From positions 25,908 through 89,907 of the forward strand of contig DASVBE010000095.1 in assembly GCA_036375995.1 (NCBI GenBank): DNA of 64,000 bases, in the 5' to 3' direction. This document shows, piece by piece, positions 1 through 9,773 of the stretch. Source of the stretch: DASVBE01 sp036375995 (GTDB lineage: Bacteria; Actinomycetota; Actinomycetes; Streptosporangiales; Streptosporangiaceae). The stretch's first letter is position 1; every line of letters starts with the position of its first letter. The translations under genes and the position numbers were made by a program. Under the pieces are notes generated by a model that saw nothing but the letters and a program-made list of their open reading frames with translations, was not told where the DNA came from and made no database searches.

Positions 1-106
1 GGTCAGATTTCCATACTGGTGTGGCACAAGTGACTCAGCTGGACACCGTGCCTACCTGGGCGGGCCACCGGGCCGGCCGCCGTGACCAGCCCGGGGCCTG
101 CCGTGG

Positions 107-3100
107 TCAGTCGGGCAGCCGGCTGGCGCTGACCAGGGTGCGGATCGCCCGCACCGCCACCGACAGCATGGCCACGGTGAACACGTCGCTCTCCCAGATC
201 TCGGTCAGCGTCTGGCCGGCCCGGATCACCGCCGACTCGTTCCGCCGGGCCCAGGCCAGCAGCCGCTGCTCCGGGGTGCCGCCCGAGCCGGTCACCATCA
301 GCACGTCCTTGGCCAGCGCGGCGTGCGAGGCGTACAGATCGTCGCGCAGCGCCCCGCGGGCCATCGTGCTCCACCGGTCGTCCCTGGGCAGCGCGGTGAT
401 CCGGTCCCGGAGCCGGCCGATCTGCAGCCGGTCGGACAGGTCGAAGTAGACCTCCGCGGCCTCCTCCACCGGCCGCTTGGCCGACCTGGCCACCTGGACG
501 ATGTCGAACGCCGAGTAGCCGGGCACCATCGCCGAGACCCGGTCGGCTAGGTCGTCGGGCACGCCCTTGGCGGTCAGCGCGAGGCGCCGCTCCTCGAACC
601 CGGTCACGTCGCGGCCGGCCAGCAGCTTGGGCACGTTGGCCGCGACCGCGGCCATGCCGTCGGCGAAGAAGTCGACCGTGGGCTGGATGCCGAACGGCGG
701 GCGGCGGTTGGCCAGCAGCCACCGGACCGCTCGCTCGGTCAGCTTCCGGCCCTCGAGCAGCATCTGGATCTGCACGGTCGTGTCGACCTGGCCGTCCAGG
801 GCCTCGACCTGGGCCCAGAAGTCCGGCATCTGGTACACGTCCCTGGCCACCAGCCAGGCCCGGGTGATGTCCGGGACGGACGCCCCGGTCTCCTCGGTCT
901 GCCGGAACAGCGACGAGATACCGGACCGGTCGATCATGTCGTTGACCACCGCGGTGGTGATGATCTCCCGGTGCAGCCGGTGCGGCGGCATCAGGTCGGC
1001 GAACCGCTCCCGCATCGGCTCCGGGAAGTAGCTGGTCAGCACCCGGCGCAGGTAGGGGTCGTCGGGCACGTTGGAGGCCAGCACGTCCTGCGCGGTGGCG
1101 ATCTTGGTGTGCGCGAGCAGCACGGAGAACTCGGGCACGGTCAGGCCCGCCCCGGCCGACCGGCGCTCGGCCAGCTCCCGGTCGCCGGGCAGCACGTCCA
1201 GCCGCCGGTGCACCCGCCGGTCCCGCTCCAGCTTCCTGATGTACCTGGCGTGCACGTGCAGCATCGACGGGGCCTGCGCGCGGGCCAGCGCCAGCGTCCG
1301 GTTCTGCTGGTAGTTGTGCGCCAGCACGAGCGCGGCGACCTCGTCGGTCATCTCGTGCAGCAGCCGGCTCCGGTCGGCCGCGGACAGGTCGCCCGCGTCC
1401 ATCGCGGCGGCCAGCACGATCTTCATGTTGACCTCGTGGTCGGAGGTGTCCACCCCGGCCGAGTTGTCGATGAAGTCGGTGTTGACCAGCCCGCCGGCCA
1501 GCGCGTACTCGATCCTGGCCTCCTGGGTCAGGCCCAGGTTGCCGCCCTCCCCGACCACCCGGGCGCGCAGCGCGATGGCGTCGATCCTGACGCTGTCGTT
1601 GGACCGGTCCCCCACGTCCGCGTGGCTCTGGGTGCTGGCCTTCACGTAGGTGCCGATGCCGCCGTTCCACAGCAGGTCGACCGGCGCCGCCAGGATCGCC
1701 GAGACCAGCTGGTCCGGGGTCAGCGAGGAGGCGTCGCTGTCCAGCCCGAGCACCGCAGCGACCTGCGGGGTCAGCCGGACCGACTTGGCGGTGCGCGGCC
1801 ACACCCCGCCGCCCGCCGAGATCAGCGCCGGGTCGTAGTCCGCCCACGACGACCGGGGCAGCGCGAACAGCCGGGCCCGCTCGGCGAAGCTGACCGCCGG
1901 GTCGGGGTCCGGGTCGATGAACACGTGCCGGTGGTCGAACGCGGCGATCAGCCTGATGTGCTCGGACCGCAGCATGCCGTTGCCGAACACGTCGCCGGAC
2001 ATGTCGCCGACGCCCACCACGGTGAAGTCGTGCGCCGCGGTGTCCAGGCCCAGGGTCTGGAAGCCGAACTTCACCGACTCCCACGCCCCGCGCGCGGTGA
2101 TGCCCATCTTCTTGTGGTCGTAGCCATCCGAGCCGCCGGACGCGAACGCGTCGCCGAGCCAGAACCCGTAGCCCGTGGCGATCTCGTTGGCGGTGTCGGA
2201 GAACGTGGCCGTGCCCTTGTCCGCGGCCACCACCAGGTACGGGTCATCGCCGTCGTGCCTGGCCACCCGCGGGGGCGGCACCACCTTCCCGGCGGACAGG
2301 TTGTCGGTGATGTCCAGCATGGCCGAGATGAACATCTTGTAGCAGGTCAGCACCTCGGCGCCGACCGCGTCGCGATCCGGTGAGGCGGGCAGCTGCTTGC
2401 ACACGAAGCCGCCCTTGGCGCCGGACGGCACGATGACCGAGTTCTTGACCTCCTGCGCCTTGGCCAGCCCGAGGACCTCGGTGCGGAAGTCCTCCGGCCG
2501 CTCGGACCAGCGCAGCCCGCCCCGCGCCACGTGCGCGAACCGCAGGTGCACGCCCTCGAACCGGGGCGAGTAGACGAACAGCTCGAAGCGCGGCCGGGGC
2601 GCGGGCAGGTCGGGCACCTCGGCCGGGTCCAGCTTGACCGCGAAGTAGGGCAGGCCCGCGCCGGGCTCCGGCTCCTCCTGGAAGTAGTTGGTCCGCAGCG
2701 TGGCGCGGATCAGCGCCCAGACCGCCCGCAGGATCCGGTCCTGGTCCAGGCTGGCCACCTCGTCGAGCTCGCCGCTGATCTCCTCGGCGATGGCCTCGCT
2801 CCGCTCGGACTGCCCGGGCTTCCGGTCCGGGTCGAACCGGGACTCGAACAGCGTGACCAGCAGCCGCGTCACGGTCACGTTGGACCGCAGCACCCGGGCG
2901 ATGTAGTTCTGGCTGAACGAGGTGCCCGCCTGCCGCAGATACCGGGCGTAACCGCGCAGGACCACCACCTGACGCCAGGTCAGCGCGGCGTCCAGAACCA
3001 GCGCGTTGAAGTCGTCGTCCTCGGTCCGGCCGCGCCACAGCGCGTCCAGCGCCCCTTCGAGCAGCGGCCGGACCGCCTCCAGCGAGGCCGCGGGCCGGCC

Positions 3101-5053
3101 CGGCGCACCAGGCGAGCTGCGCCGCAGCCCGAAGTCGTAGATCCAGAACGGCGACTTGCCGCCGTTCGCGGCGAACTCGTACGGGTGCTCGTCGACCACG
3201 TCGACGCCCATGTGCTGGAGCCGGGGCAGGACGTCGGTCAGGGTCAGCGGCGCCTGCGTCCGGTAGATGGTCAGCCGCCACACCCGCGGCGCGTGCTGCT
3301 CGCTGGCCGCGGACCCGGTGGACAGCCCGTCTTCAGCCGGCTCAGTCCCGGCCGGCACGCCGCCCACGAACCCCTCGGACTCCCACAGCTCGAACGCGGT
3401 GTCCTGGCCCGACTCCCGCAGCGCGGCGATCCTGGCCAGGTCGCTGGCCGCGGCCGCGGCGGGCACGTCGGCCTTGTAGGTGTCCGGGATCGCGTCGTCG
3501 CACAGCGCGAGCATCGACCGGGCCGCGGCCGCGCCCATCACCCGGCGGGTCTCCTCAGCGAGGTCGTCGTCCCAGGACCGGATGGCCGCGACCAGCTGCC
3601 GTTCCAGGGCGGCCTCGTCCGCGTCGGGCAGCGTCCTGCCGCGGCCCGCCCGCACCACGATGTGCAGCCGGGACACCGCCGACTCGCCGACCATCACGCT
3701 GTAGCCGACCGACTCGCCGCCGAGCGCCTGGCGCAGGATCTCCTGGGCACGCAGCCGGATCCCGGTGGTGTACCGGTCCCTGGGCATGTAGATCAGGCAG
3801 GACATGTACCGGCCGTAGGGGTCCTTGCGCAGGAACAGCCGGGTCTGCTTGCGGTCCCGCAGCCGCAGCACGCCGTCCGCGATCGGGATCAGGTCCGGCA
3901 CCGGGGCCTGGAACAGCTCCTCGCGCGGGTAGTTCTCCAGGAACTCGGCCAGGTCGTTGCCGTCGTGGCTGTCCGCGGCCAGGCCGGTGGCGGCCAGCAC
4001 CCCGGCCAGCTTGCGGCGCAGCACCGGGATCCGGGTGATGCTCTCGGAGTACGCCGAGTGCGTGTACAGCCCGAGGAACCGCTGCTCGCCGGTCACCTTG
4101 CCGTCCGGGCTGAACCGCTTGACCGCGACGTAGTCCAGGTAGTGCGGCCGGTGCACGGTGGACATCGAGTTGGCCTTGGTCAGGATCAGCAGCCGCGGCT
4201 CGGTGGCCCTGGCCCGCACCTCGGGCGGCAGCGCGGCGAACGCGCTCGACGCCTGCCGGTCGTGCCGCAGGATGCCGAGCCCGGTGCCGGGCACCGCGGA
4301 CAGCTGCATCCCGTCCGCCCCGTCGACCAGGTCGTACTCGCGGTAGCCGAGGAACGTGAAGTGCCCGTCGGCCAGCCAGCGCAGCAGCGCCTCTATCTCG
4401 CCCGCCGATTCGGCGTCATCGCCGGCCGGCGGCGCGGCCAGGGCCAGTGAGTCGGCCAGGGCCAGGGCCCGGGCGCGCATCTTCGGGTAGTCCTCGACCG
4501 CGGCCCGCACGTCGCCGAGCACCCGCTCCAGGTCGGCGGCCAGTTCCGCGGCCTCGCCCGGCCCGGACAGCGCGCTCGTCTCCAGGTGGATCCACGACTC
4601 CTTGATCTCGTCGTGGGTGGCCGGTGACCCGTCGGACACCCCGAGCACGCCGTGCATCGTGCCGCCGACGTCCCTGATCACCCGCAGCTGCGGGTGGATG
4701 ACCTCGTGCACCTCCAGGCCGCACCGGTGCACCGCCATCAGCACCGAGTCCACCAGGTAGGGCATGTCGTCGGTGACGATGTCTATGGTGGTCCCGGTCG
4801 GCTCCAGCGCGGCCGGCCCGGCGGCCTGCACCCGGACCACGGGCCGGCCCTGCGGCCGGAGCGCGGCGAACGCGGCCTGCTCCATGGCCACCGCCGCGAC
4901 TCGCTCGGCCCCCGCCTCGGCGAGGTCCTCCACGGCCACGTGCCGGTAATAGGCGTCCAGGAAGCGGGGAACGTCACCGACCCCGGTGTCGGTGCGTCCC
5001 ACCCGGGCGGCTTGGGCCAGCAGGGACTTCTTACCGCCGGAGTTGTCCGTCAT
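107..5053 (-). CDS. gdh: NAD-specific glutamate dehydrogenase, large (GDH_2, ~180 kDa) type
   Basis: The 1648-residue protein has the length and motifs of the large NAD-dependent glutamate dehydrogenases of actinomycetes, which deaminate glutamate to 2-oxoglutarate and ammonium in catabolism. A long N-terminal regulatory half precedes the catalytic domain. Around residue 870 is the substrate/lysine segment PSGAKGGFVCKQ, followed by GVGDMSGDVFGNGML, the family's dinucleotide-binding region. The ATG start is followed by a polar leader (MTDNSGGKKSLL). It lies 42 bp behind kynA on the same strand, so it may be the last gene of an aacS-kynA-gdh transcription unit feeding amino-acid carbon into the TCA cycle. 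The gene is complete, with its stop 106 bp from the window edge. I see nothing in bases 1-106. Confidence 0.95.
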   Translation of the reverse strand: MTDNSGGKKSLLAQAARVGRTDTGVGDVPRFLDAYYRHVAVEDLAEAGAERVAAVAMEQAAFAALRPQGRPVVRVQAAGPAALEPTGTTIDIVTDDMPYLVDSVLMAVHRCGLEVHEVIHPQLRVIRDVGGTMHGVLGVSDGSPATHDEIKESWIHLETSALSGPGEAAELAADLERVLGDVRAAVEDYPKMRARALALADSLALAAPPAGDDAESAGEIEALLRWLADGHFTFLGYREYDLVDGADGMQLSAVPGTGLGILRHDRQASSAFAALPPEVRARATEPRLLILTKANSMSTVHRPHYLDYVAVKRFSPDGKVTGEQRFLGLYTHSAYSESITRIPVLRRKLAGVLAATGLAADSHDGNDLAEFLENYPREELFQAPVPDLIPIADGVLRLRDRKQTRLFLRKDPYGRYMSCLIYMPRDRYTTGIRLRAQEILRQALGGESVGYSVMVGESAVSRLHIVVRAGRGRTLPDADEAALERQLVAAIRSWDDDLAEETRRVMGAAAARSMLALCDDAIPDTYKADVPAAAAASDLARIAALRESGQDTAFELWESEGFVGGVPAGTEPAEDGLSTGSAASEQHAPRVWRLTIYRTQAPLTLTDVLPRLQHMGVDVVDEHPYEFAANGGKSPFWIYDFGLRRSSPGAPGRPAASLEAVRPLLEGALDALWRGRTEDDDFNALVLDAALTWRQVVVLRGYARYLRQAGTSFSQNYIARVLRSNVTVTRLLVTLFESRFDPDRKPGQSERSEAIAEEISGELDEVASLDQDRILRAVWALIRATLRTNYFQEEPEPGAGLPYFAVKLDPAEVPDLPAPRPRFELFVYSPRFEGVHLRFAHVARGGLRWSERPEDFRTEVLGLAKAQEVKNSVIVPSGAKGGFVCKQLPASPDRDAVGAEVLTCYKMFISAMLDITDNLSAGKVVPPPRVARHDGDDPYLVVAADKGTATFSDTANEIATGYGFWLGDAFASGGSDGYDHKKMGITARGAWESVKFGFQTLGLDTAAHDFTVVGVGDMSGDVFGNGMLRSEHIRLIAAFDHRHVFIDPDPDPAVSFAERARLFALPRSSWADYDPALISAGGGVWPRTAKSVRLTPQVAAVLGLDSDASSLTPDQLVSAILAAPVDLLWNGGIGTYVKASTQSHADVGDRSNDSVRIDAIALRARVVGEGGNLGLTQEARIEYALAGGLVNTDFIDNSAGVDTSDHEVNMKIVLAAAMDAGDLSAADRSRLLHEMTDEVAALVLAHNYQQNRTLALARAQAPSMLHVHARYIRKLERDRRVHRRLDVLPGDRELAERRSAGAGLTVPEFSVLLAHTKIATAQDVLASNVPDDPYLRRVLTSYFPEPMRERFADLMPPHRLHREIITTAVVNDMIDRSGISSLFRQTEETGASVPDITRAWLVARDVYQMPDFWAQVEALDGQVDTTVQIQMLLEGRKLTERAVRWLLANRRPPFGIQPTVDFFADGMAAVAANVPKLLAGRDVTGFEERRLALTAKGVPDDLADRVSAMVPGYSAFDIVQVARSAKRPVEEAAEVYFDLSDRLQIGRLRDRITALPRDDRWSTMARGALRDDLYASHAALAKDVLMVTGSGGTPEQRLLAWARRNESAVIRAGQTLTEIWESDVFTVAMLSVAVRAIRTLVSASRLPD

Positions 5054-5095
5054 CCCGAGAATCCTTTTCCCGTACGGGCCGCGCCGTTGCGGCCG

Positions 5096-5896
5096 CTAGA
5101 GCCAATCTCGCAGGTCCCAGAGCAACGGGTAATACCGCAGCGGAACCCGCTGGTGGAGGTAGGGAGCGCCGGTCGAGCCGCCGGTTCCTGACTTGGTGCC
5201 GATCTGCCGTTCCACCATCTGGACGTGCCTGGCTCGCCACAACCCCGCTATTTCATCATGAGTCAGCAGGTCCTCGGCGAGCTGCCACTCCTCATCGTGC
5301 TTGGCCCGGTCCCTGGCCACGGTGACGAGCGACGCCAGGATCTCGTTGTCGTCACCGACCGGCAGCCCGCGGGCGCGCAGCACGACCAGGAACGCGTCCC
5401 ACAGCGACGGCTCGGCCAGCCGGCGGGCCAGCCGGTCCCGCTCGGCGCCGGTCAGCTGCCGGAACCGGCGGACGAACCCGGGGTCCTTCAGCCCGGACAG
5501 GAACTCCAGCTCGCGGAACTGCACCGACTGGAACCCGCTGGCCGGCGCCAGCGCGGCCCGGAACTCGACGAAGTCCTGCGGGGTCATGGTCTCCAGCACA
5601 TCGACCTGGCGGACCAGCAGCTCCTCGATCACGTGGGTGCGGCGCAGCAGGTGCCGGGCCCGCCAGGTCTCGCCGGAGAGCATCGCGTCCCGCACCGCGG
5701 TCAGCTCGTACAGCAGCTGGGCGAACCACAGCTCGTAGCACTGGTGCACGGTGATGAACAGCAGCTCGTCGTGGGCGGGCGGCTGGCTCTGCGGCAGCTG
5801 CTGGGCGAGCAGCTCGGCCAGCCGCAGGTAGCTTCCGTAGGTCAGCTTGCCGCCTTCCTCGCCGAAGCTGCGGGGCGGCACCGGGGGGCGGCTCAC
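5096..5896 (-). CDS. kynA: Tryptophan 2,3-dioxygenase
   Basis: This heme enzyme opens the indole ring of tryptophan to N-formylkynurenine, the first step of the kynurenine pathway. The 266-residue product starts at a GTG whose GTGA overlaps the stop codon of the upstream acetoacetyl-CoA synthetase gene. The open frame continues further upstream, but that part is out-of-frame read-through of the synthetase gene and is not used. Visible family features are LTYGSYLRLAELL near the N-terminus, HQCYELWFAQLLYEL (distal-pocket region), FRELEFLSG, and the C-terminal GTKSGTGGSTGAPYL loop that closes over substrate. Translational coupling to aacS suggests joint expression. Kynureninase and kynurenine formamidase genes are not in the window. 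Confidence 0.93.
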   Translation of the reverse strand: MSRPPVPPRSFGEEGGKLTYGSYLRLAELLAQQLPQSQPPAHDELLFITVHQCYELWFAQLLYELTAVRDAMLSGETWRARHLLRRTHVIEELLVRQVDVLETMTPQDFVEFRAALAPASGFQSVQFRELEFLSGLKDPGFVRRFRQLTGAERDRLARRLAEPSLWDAFLVVLRARGLPVGDDNEILASLVTVARDRAKHDEEWQLAEDLLTHDEIAGLWRARHVQMVERQIGTKSGTGGSTGAPYLHQRVPLRYYPLLWDLRDWL

Positions 5897-7938
5897 CGCG
5901 GGTCCTGCGGCACGTAGTGGGCCAGTACCTCCGGGTTCGCCAGCGAATCCGGGTCGGCGGCCTGCGCCAGCGGTGTGCCCAGCAGGATCTTGCGCACCGG
6001 CACCTCCAGTTTCTTGCCGGACAGCGTGCGCGGGATGCCGGGCACCAGGTGGATCTCGTCCGGCGCGTGCCGGGGCGACAGCTCGGCTCGCAGCGCGGCC
6101 CGGATCCGGCCCGCCAGCGCGTCGTCCAGCACGGCCCCGGCGGCCAGCACCACGTACAGCACCAGCCGGCCCTCGGTGCCGAGCTGCCCGGTGTCCACCA
6201 CCAGGCTGTCGGTGACCTCCGGCATCCGCTCGATCACCCGGTAGAACTCCGAGGTGCCCATCCGGACCCCGCCGCGGTTCAGCGTGGCGTCGGACCGGCC
6301 GTAGATCACGCTGCCGCCGTCGGGCAGGAACATGATCCAGTCGCCGTGCCGCCACACCCCCGGGTAGTCGGCGAAGTAACTGGCCCGGTACCGCTCACCG
6401 TCCGGGTCGTTCCAGAACCCGACCGGCATGGACGGCATGGGCGCGGTCACGACCAGCTCGCCGACCTCGCCGGTCACCGGCTTTCCCGCCGCGTCGAAGG
6501 CCTCCACCTGGGCGCCGAGGAACCGCCCGGCGATGATCCCGGCGCGGACCGGGAGCAGCGGGCTGGACCCGACGAACCCCGTGCAGACATCCGTCCCCCC
6601 GGACATCGAGCCGAGAATCAGGTCCCGCTGGACACTGCCGTATACCCAGCTAAAACCTTCGGGTGGCAGCGGCGAGCCGGTAGACCCGATGCCCCGCAGC
6701 CGGGAGAGGTCATACTCAGCACCGGGCGTGATCCCGGCCTTGGCGCAGGCCAGCAGGTACGGGGCGCCGGTACCGGCGTAGGTCGTCCCGGTCTCGGCGA
6801 TCAGCTGCCACAGTGAACCGGCCGCCGGGTAGGCGGGCGCGCCGTCGTACAGCACGATCGCCACCCCCGTGAGCAGCCCGCTGGCCAGGTAGTTCCACAT
6901 CATCCAGCCGGTGGTGGTGAGCCAGAAGAACACGTCCCCGGGGCGGAGGTCCTGGTAGAACGACAGGGCCTTGAGGTGCTCGAGGACGATCCCGCCGTGG
7001 CCGTGCACGATCGGCTTGGGCAGGCCGGTGGTGCCCGAGGAGTACAGCACCCACAGCGGGTGCTCGAACGGCACCGGCGTGAACGAGGTCTGCTGCGGCG
7101 GGTTCGGCCCGCCCAGGCCGTCCCAGGCCAGCACCGTCAGGCCGGCCAGGTCCAGCGGCGCGGTGCCCGGCCCGTCCGGCTCGCCGGTCAGCACCACCGC
7201 GCTGAGCCCGGGCAGCTGCGCCGCGATCCTGGCCACCTCGGCCCGCCGGTCGTAGGCCTTGCCGTTGTACCGGTAGCCGGGCGAGGCGACCAGCACCTTC
7301 GGCGAGATCTGCGCGAACCGGTCGATGACGCTGGTCGCGCCGAAATCCGGCGAGCAGGACGACCAGACCGCGCCGAGGCTGGCCGCGGCGAGCATGGCGA
7401 TCAGCGCCTCGGGCACGTTCGGCAGGTAGCCGCCGACCCGGTCGCCGGTGCGCACGCCGGCCCCGGCCAGCCCCGCGGCCACCCGGGCCACCTCCCGGTC
7501 CAGCTCGCCGTAGGTCAGCTCGCTGCGGCGGCTGTCCTCGCCGCGGTAGAGCACGGCGGTCCGGCCCGGTTCTGTGCGGGCGGTCAGCAGCGCCTGCCGG
7601 GCGTAGTTCAGGGTGGCGCCGGGGAACCAGTGCACGTCCGGCATGATCCCGCCGGTCAGCACGGGGCCGTCGCCGCGCTCGCCGGCCACGCCGAAGTAGT
7701 CCCACAGCGAGCCCCAGAACCCGGCCAGGTCGGTGACCGACCATTCCCACAGCTCCTGGCCGGGGTCCAGGTGCAGCCCGCGCTGATCGGCCAGCCAGCG
7801 GGCGTAGTGCGCGAGCCTGCTGGCCGCGGCGGACTCCGCGGTCGGCTCCCACAGCACGGCGCCATAGTCCGGTCCGGCGTAAGCCGCCGCCAGTTCCGCG
7901 GACCCGAACGGGGCGCCGGTGTGATCGTCAATGGGCAT
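5893..7938 (-). CDS. aacS: Acetoacetate-CoA ligase (acetoacetyl-CoA synthetase)
   Basis: A 681-residue ANL-superfamily ligase that activates acetoacetate (or a similar short acid) with ATP and CoA. The adenylation motif SSGTTGLPKPIVHGHGG lies near residue 300, the hinge motif GRSDATLNRGGVRMG near 545, and the catalytic-lysine motif SGKKLEVPVRK near 640. The N-terminus LYDYFGVAGERG-type region and overall length fit acetoacetyl-CoA rather than acetyl-CoA synthetase. Start ATG follows a 129-bp divergent intergenic region shared with the next gene. It is first in a leftward group with kynA (4-bp overlap) and gdh. Substrate assignment is by family resemblance only; propionyl- or other acyl-CoA synthetase activity cannot be excluded. 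Confidence 0.9.
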   Translation of the reverse strand: MPIDDHTGAPFGSAELAAAYAGPDYGAVLWEPTAESAAASRLAHYARWLADQRGLHLDPGQELWEWSVTDLAGFWGSLWDYFGVAGERGDGPVLTGGIMPDVHWFPGATLNYARQALLTARTEPGRTAVLYRGEDSRRSELTYGELDREVARVAAGLAGAGVRTGDRVGGYLPNVPEALIAMLAAASLGAVWSSCSPDFGATSVIDRFAQISPKVLVASPGYRYNGKAYDRRAEVARIAAQLPGLSAVVLTGEPDGPGTAPLDLAGLTVLAWDGLGGPNPPQQTSFTPVPFEHPLWVLYSSGTTGLPKPIVHGHGGIVLEHLKALSFYQDLRPGDVFFWLTTTGWMMWNYLASGLLTGVAIVLYDGAPAYPAAGSLWQLIAETGTTYAGTGAPYLLACAKAGITPGAEYDLSRLRGIGSTGSPLPPEGFSWVYGSVQRDLILGSMSGGTDVCTGFVGSSPLLPVRAGIIAGRFLGAQVEAFDAAGKPVTGEVGELVVTAPMPSMPVGFWNDPDGERYRASYFADYPGVWRHGDWIMFLPDGGSVIYGRSDATLNRGGVRMGTSEFYRVIERMPEVTDSLVVDTGQLGTEGRLVLYVVLAAGAVLDDALAGRIRAALRAELSPRHAPDEIHLVPGIPRTLSGKKLEVPVRKILLGTPLAQAADPDSLANPEVLAHYVPQDPR

Positions 7939-8067
7939 GGCCCCAGCATGCGAGGTACATCGCCGGGCCGCAACGACACATCAGGATGGATTACGGAAGG
8001 TGCCCGGCGACCCACCCGGTTCTGGCCTGCCGGGCATGGGCGCGGGCGGCACGGGTACGCCTGCGCC

Positions 8068-8907
8068 ATGAGCAGGTTGCGTGACAGCGTGCGCCGCCGG
8101 CGCGGGACCGCTGAATCCGTCCCCCCGCAGGCCCTTTCGCCGGCTTCCCCGGCTTCCCCGGCTTCCCCGGGCGCGCCGGACGAACCGGACCTGGCCGGGG
8201 AGTTCGCCGAGCTGGCCGGCGAGCTGCCCGGTGCCGACGAGACCCGGCAGCGCCGGGCGCTGGCCGCGGCCCGCCGCAGGGTCGCCAGGAGCGGCGCCGT
8301 CACCTGGCACGGCGCCCGGTCGGCCGGGCACTGGATGGCCGAGCAGGTGATCTCGATGGCGCCGCGGGTCCCGGTCAGGGACGTGGCCACGCTGCGCCGG
8401 CAATACCCCGGTAAGACCCCTGAGGAGCTGGCCGACGTCGTGATCCGCCAGGCCGCCCGGACCGCGGCCGGGATCGGCGCGGCCGTGGGCGCCGCCTCGG
8501 TGCTGCCGATGATGCCTGCCATGCCGGTGGAGGTGACCACCGAGACGCTGGCCCTGGTCGCCATCGAGCTGAAGATGATCGCCGAACTGCACGAGGTGTA
8601 CGGGCTGCGCGCACCGGGCTCGGCGATCGAGCGGATGACCGCCTACGTCGGGTCGTGGGCCCGGCGGAGCGGGGTGGTCGGCCTCGCCCCGGGCGGGATC
8701 CTCCTGGCCGTGGGCTCGCCGCTGCGCCGCCGGCTGCAGCGGCGGCTGCTGGCCCGGGCCAGCCGCAGCGCCATCTCGCTCGGCCCGCTGCTGACCGGGA
8801 TGGCCGCCGGGGCGTGGCTGAACCAGAGCGAGACCCGCAAGCTCGGCCAGGACATCAGGAACGACCTGCGGCACCGGTCCCCGTCGGCCGGGCGCTGGCC
8901 CAGCTAG
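8068..8907 (+). CDS. Hypothetical protein, possibly EcsC-like, membrane-associated
   Basis: A 279-residue protein starting at ATG. The N-terminal 60 residues are low complexity and include a Ser-Pro-Ala repeat (encoded by a 9-bp tandem repeat). The folded part, from about residue 70, has an amphipathic/hydrophobic stretch IGAAVGAASVLPMMPAMPVEV, then VTTETLALVAIELKMIAELH, which recalls the helical EcsC-type family of unknown function; I am not certain of that match. The C-terminus holds another small-residue-rich hydrophobic segment (ISLGPLLTGMAAGAWL). Divergent from aacS, monocistronic in appearance. No catalytic motif is visible and no function can be assigned. Confidence 0.75.
   Translation: MSRLRDSVRRRRGTAESVPPQALSPASPASPASPGAPDEPDLAGEFAELAGELPGADETRQRRALAAARRRVARSGAVTWHGARSAGHWMAEQVISMAPRVPVRDVATLRRQYPGKTPEELADVVIRQAARTAAGIGAAVGAASVLPMMPAMPVEVTTETLALVAIELKMIAELHEVYGLRAPGSAIERMTAYVGSWARRSGVVGLAPGGILLAVGSPLRRRLQRRLLARASRSAISLGPLLTGMAAGAWLNQSETRKLGQDIRNDLRHRSPSAGRWPS
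8141..8167 (+). repeat. 9-bp tandem repeat in coding DNA (3 units of CGGCTTCCC)
   Basis: Three perfect head-to-tail copies of CGGCTTCCC encode Pro-Ala-Ser triplets in the disordered N-terminus of the 8068-8907 gene. Being in frame with a 9-bp period, copy-number changes by slippage would alter linker length without breaking the frame. Confidence 0.85.
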
Positions 8908-8936
8908 CGCGCGGCCAGCCCGCGGCTGACGCGCCG

Positions 8937-9698
8937 CTAGCCCGCCGAGGGCATGGTCAGCAGCCCGATGCCGCGCAGCACGGCGGGCACGTCGGCCAGG
9001 TCCGGCAGCACCAGGTCAGCGCCGGCCGCGAGCAGGTCGCTCTCCGTGGACCGGCCGGTGGCCACGGCCACGCTGCGGGCCCCGCCCCGTTTCGCCGCCG
9101 CCACGTCCCTGACCGAGTCGCCGACGTAGACCGTGTTGCGCTCGGTGAACGCCTTGCCGTACTTCTCCGCGGCCCGGCCCCGGGCCATCATCACCAGCGC
9201 GCCCTTGGGGTAGCTCTCCGAGCCGTACCCGCCGACCTCGAAGTCGAAGTAGCTCGCCAGGCCGAAGGCGGCCAGCTTGGCCACCGCGTTGGGCCGGATC
9301 GTGCCGGTCAGCACGGACTGCACGACCACGTCCGGCCGGCTGGCCAGGGTCTCGACCGCCTGGGCGGCTCCGGGCAGCAGGCGGCCCTGCCCGGTCAGGT
9401 CGCCCTGGCGGGCCGCGAACGCGCCGGCCAGCGCGTCGTAGAAGGCGGTCAGGAGCGCGTCGCCGCCGTCGTCTTCGGTGCCGGCGCCGGCGCCGATGCC
9501 AGTGCCGGTGCCAGTGCCGGCGTCGTTGCGGGCCAGCGCGTCGAAGAAGATCTCCGACTCGCTCTGCCCGGCGAACTGCGGCAGCTGGATCAGCCGCCGC
9601 CCGGTGACCTGCTGGAACGCGTCGGCGTAGGCGGCCCTGGTGACCCGGTTGACGTCGACCAGGGTCAGGTCGATGTTCCAGAGCACGAGGCAGCGAAT
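8937..9698 (-). CDS. HAD-superfamily hydrolase, phosphoglycolate-phosphatase-like
   Basis: Haloacid-dehalogenase-fold phosphatase of about 253 residues. HAD motif I is LWNIDLTLVD (nucleophile Asp, acid Asp replaced in usual position by D-x-T pattern NIDLT), motif III lysine lies in SESYPKGAL, and motif IV is VYVGDSVRDVAAA. The first standard start codon is the GTG at 9686, which leaves only VLW before motif I. An in-frame ATT at 9698 lies 5 nt behind a perfect GGAGG and restores the MRCLVLWNIDLT-type N-terminus usual in this family; I therefore give 9698 but with doubt. The Asp of motif I is preceded by Asn-Ile (NID) where DID/DLD is usual: the second D of NID-L-T is retained. Substrate unknown. 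Confidence 0.85.
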   Translation of the reverse strand: MRCLVLWNIDLTLVDVNRVTRAAYADAFQQVTGRRLIQLPQFAGQSESEIFFDALARNDAGTGTGTGIGAGAGTEDDGGDALLTAFYDALAGAFAARQGDLTGQGRLLPGAAQAVETLASRPDVVVQSVLTGTIRPNAVAKLAAFGLASYFDFEVGGYGSESYPKGALVMMARGRAAEKYGKAFTERNTVYVGDSVRDVAAAKRGGARSVAVATGRSTESDLLAAGADLVLPDLADVPAVLRGIGLLTMPSAG

Positions 9699-9773
9699 GA
9701 GGGCCTCCGGGGCGTCACAGCCAAAGGAACGGTGAAGAGCACAGCGAGAGTACCGCCCCGGCGGCCGCCCGGC

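Noticed and set aside
3..2084. Long open frame of 693 codons antisense to the glutamate dehydrogenase gene
   Set aside because: Arg/Gly/Ala/Pro-rich composition with no motifs; it is the shadow expected opposite a high-GC gene.
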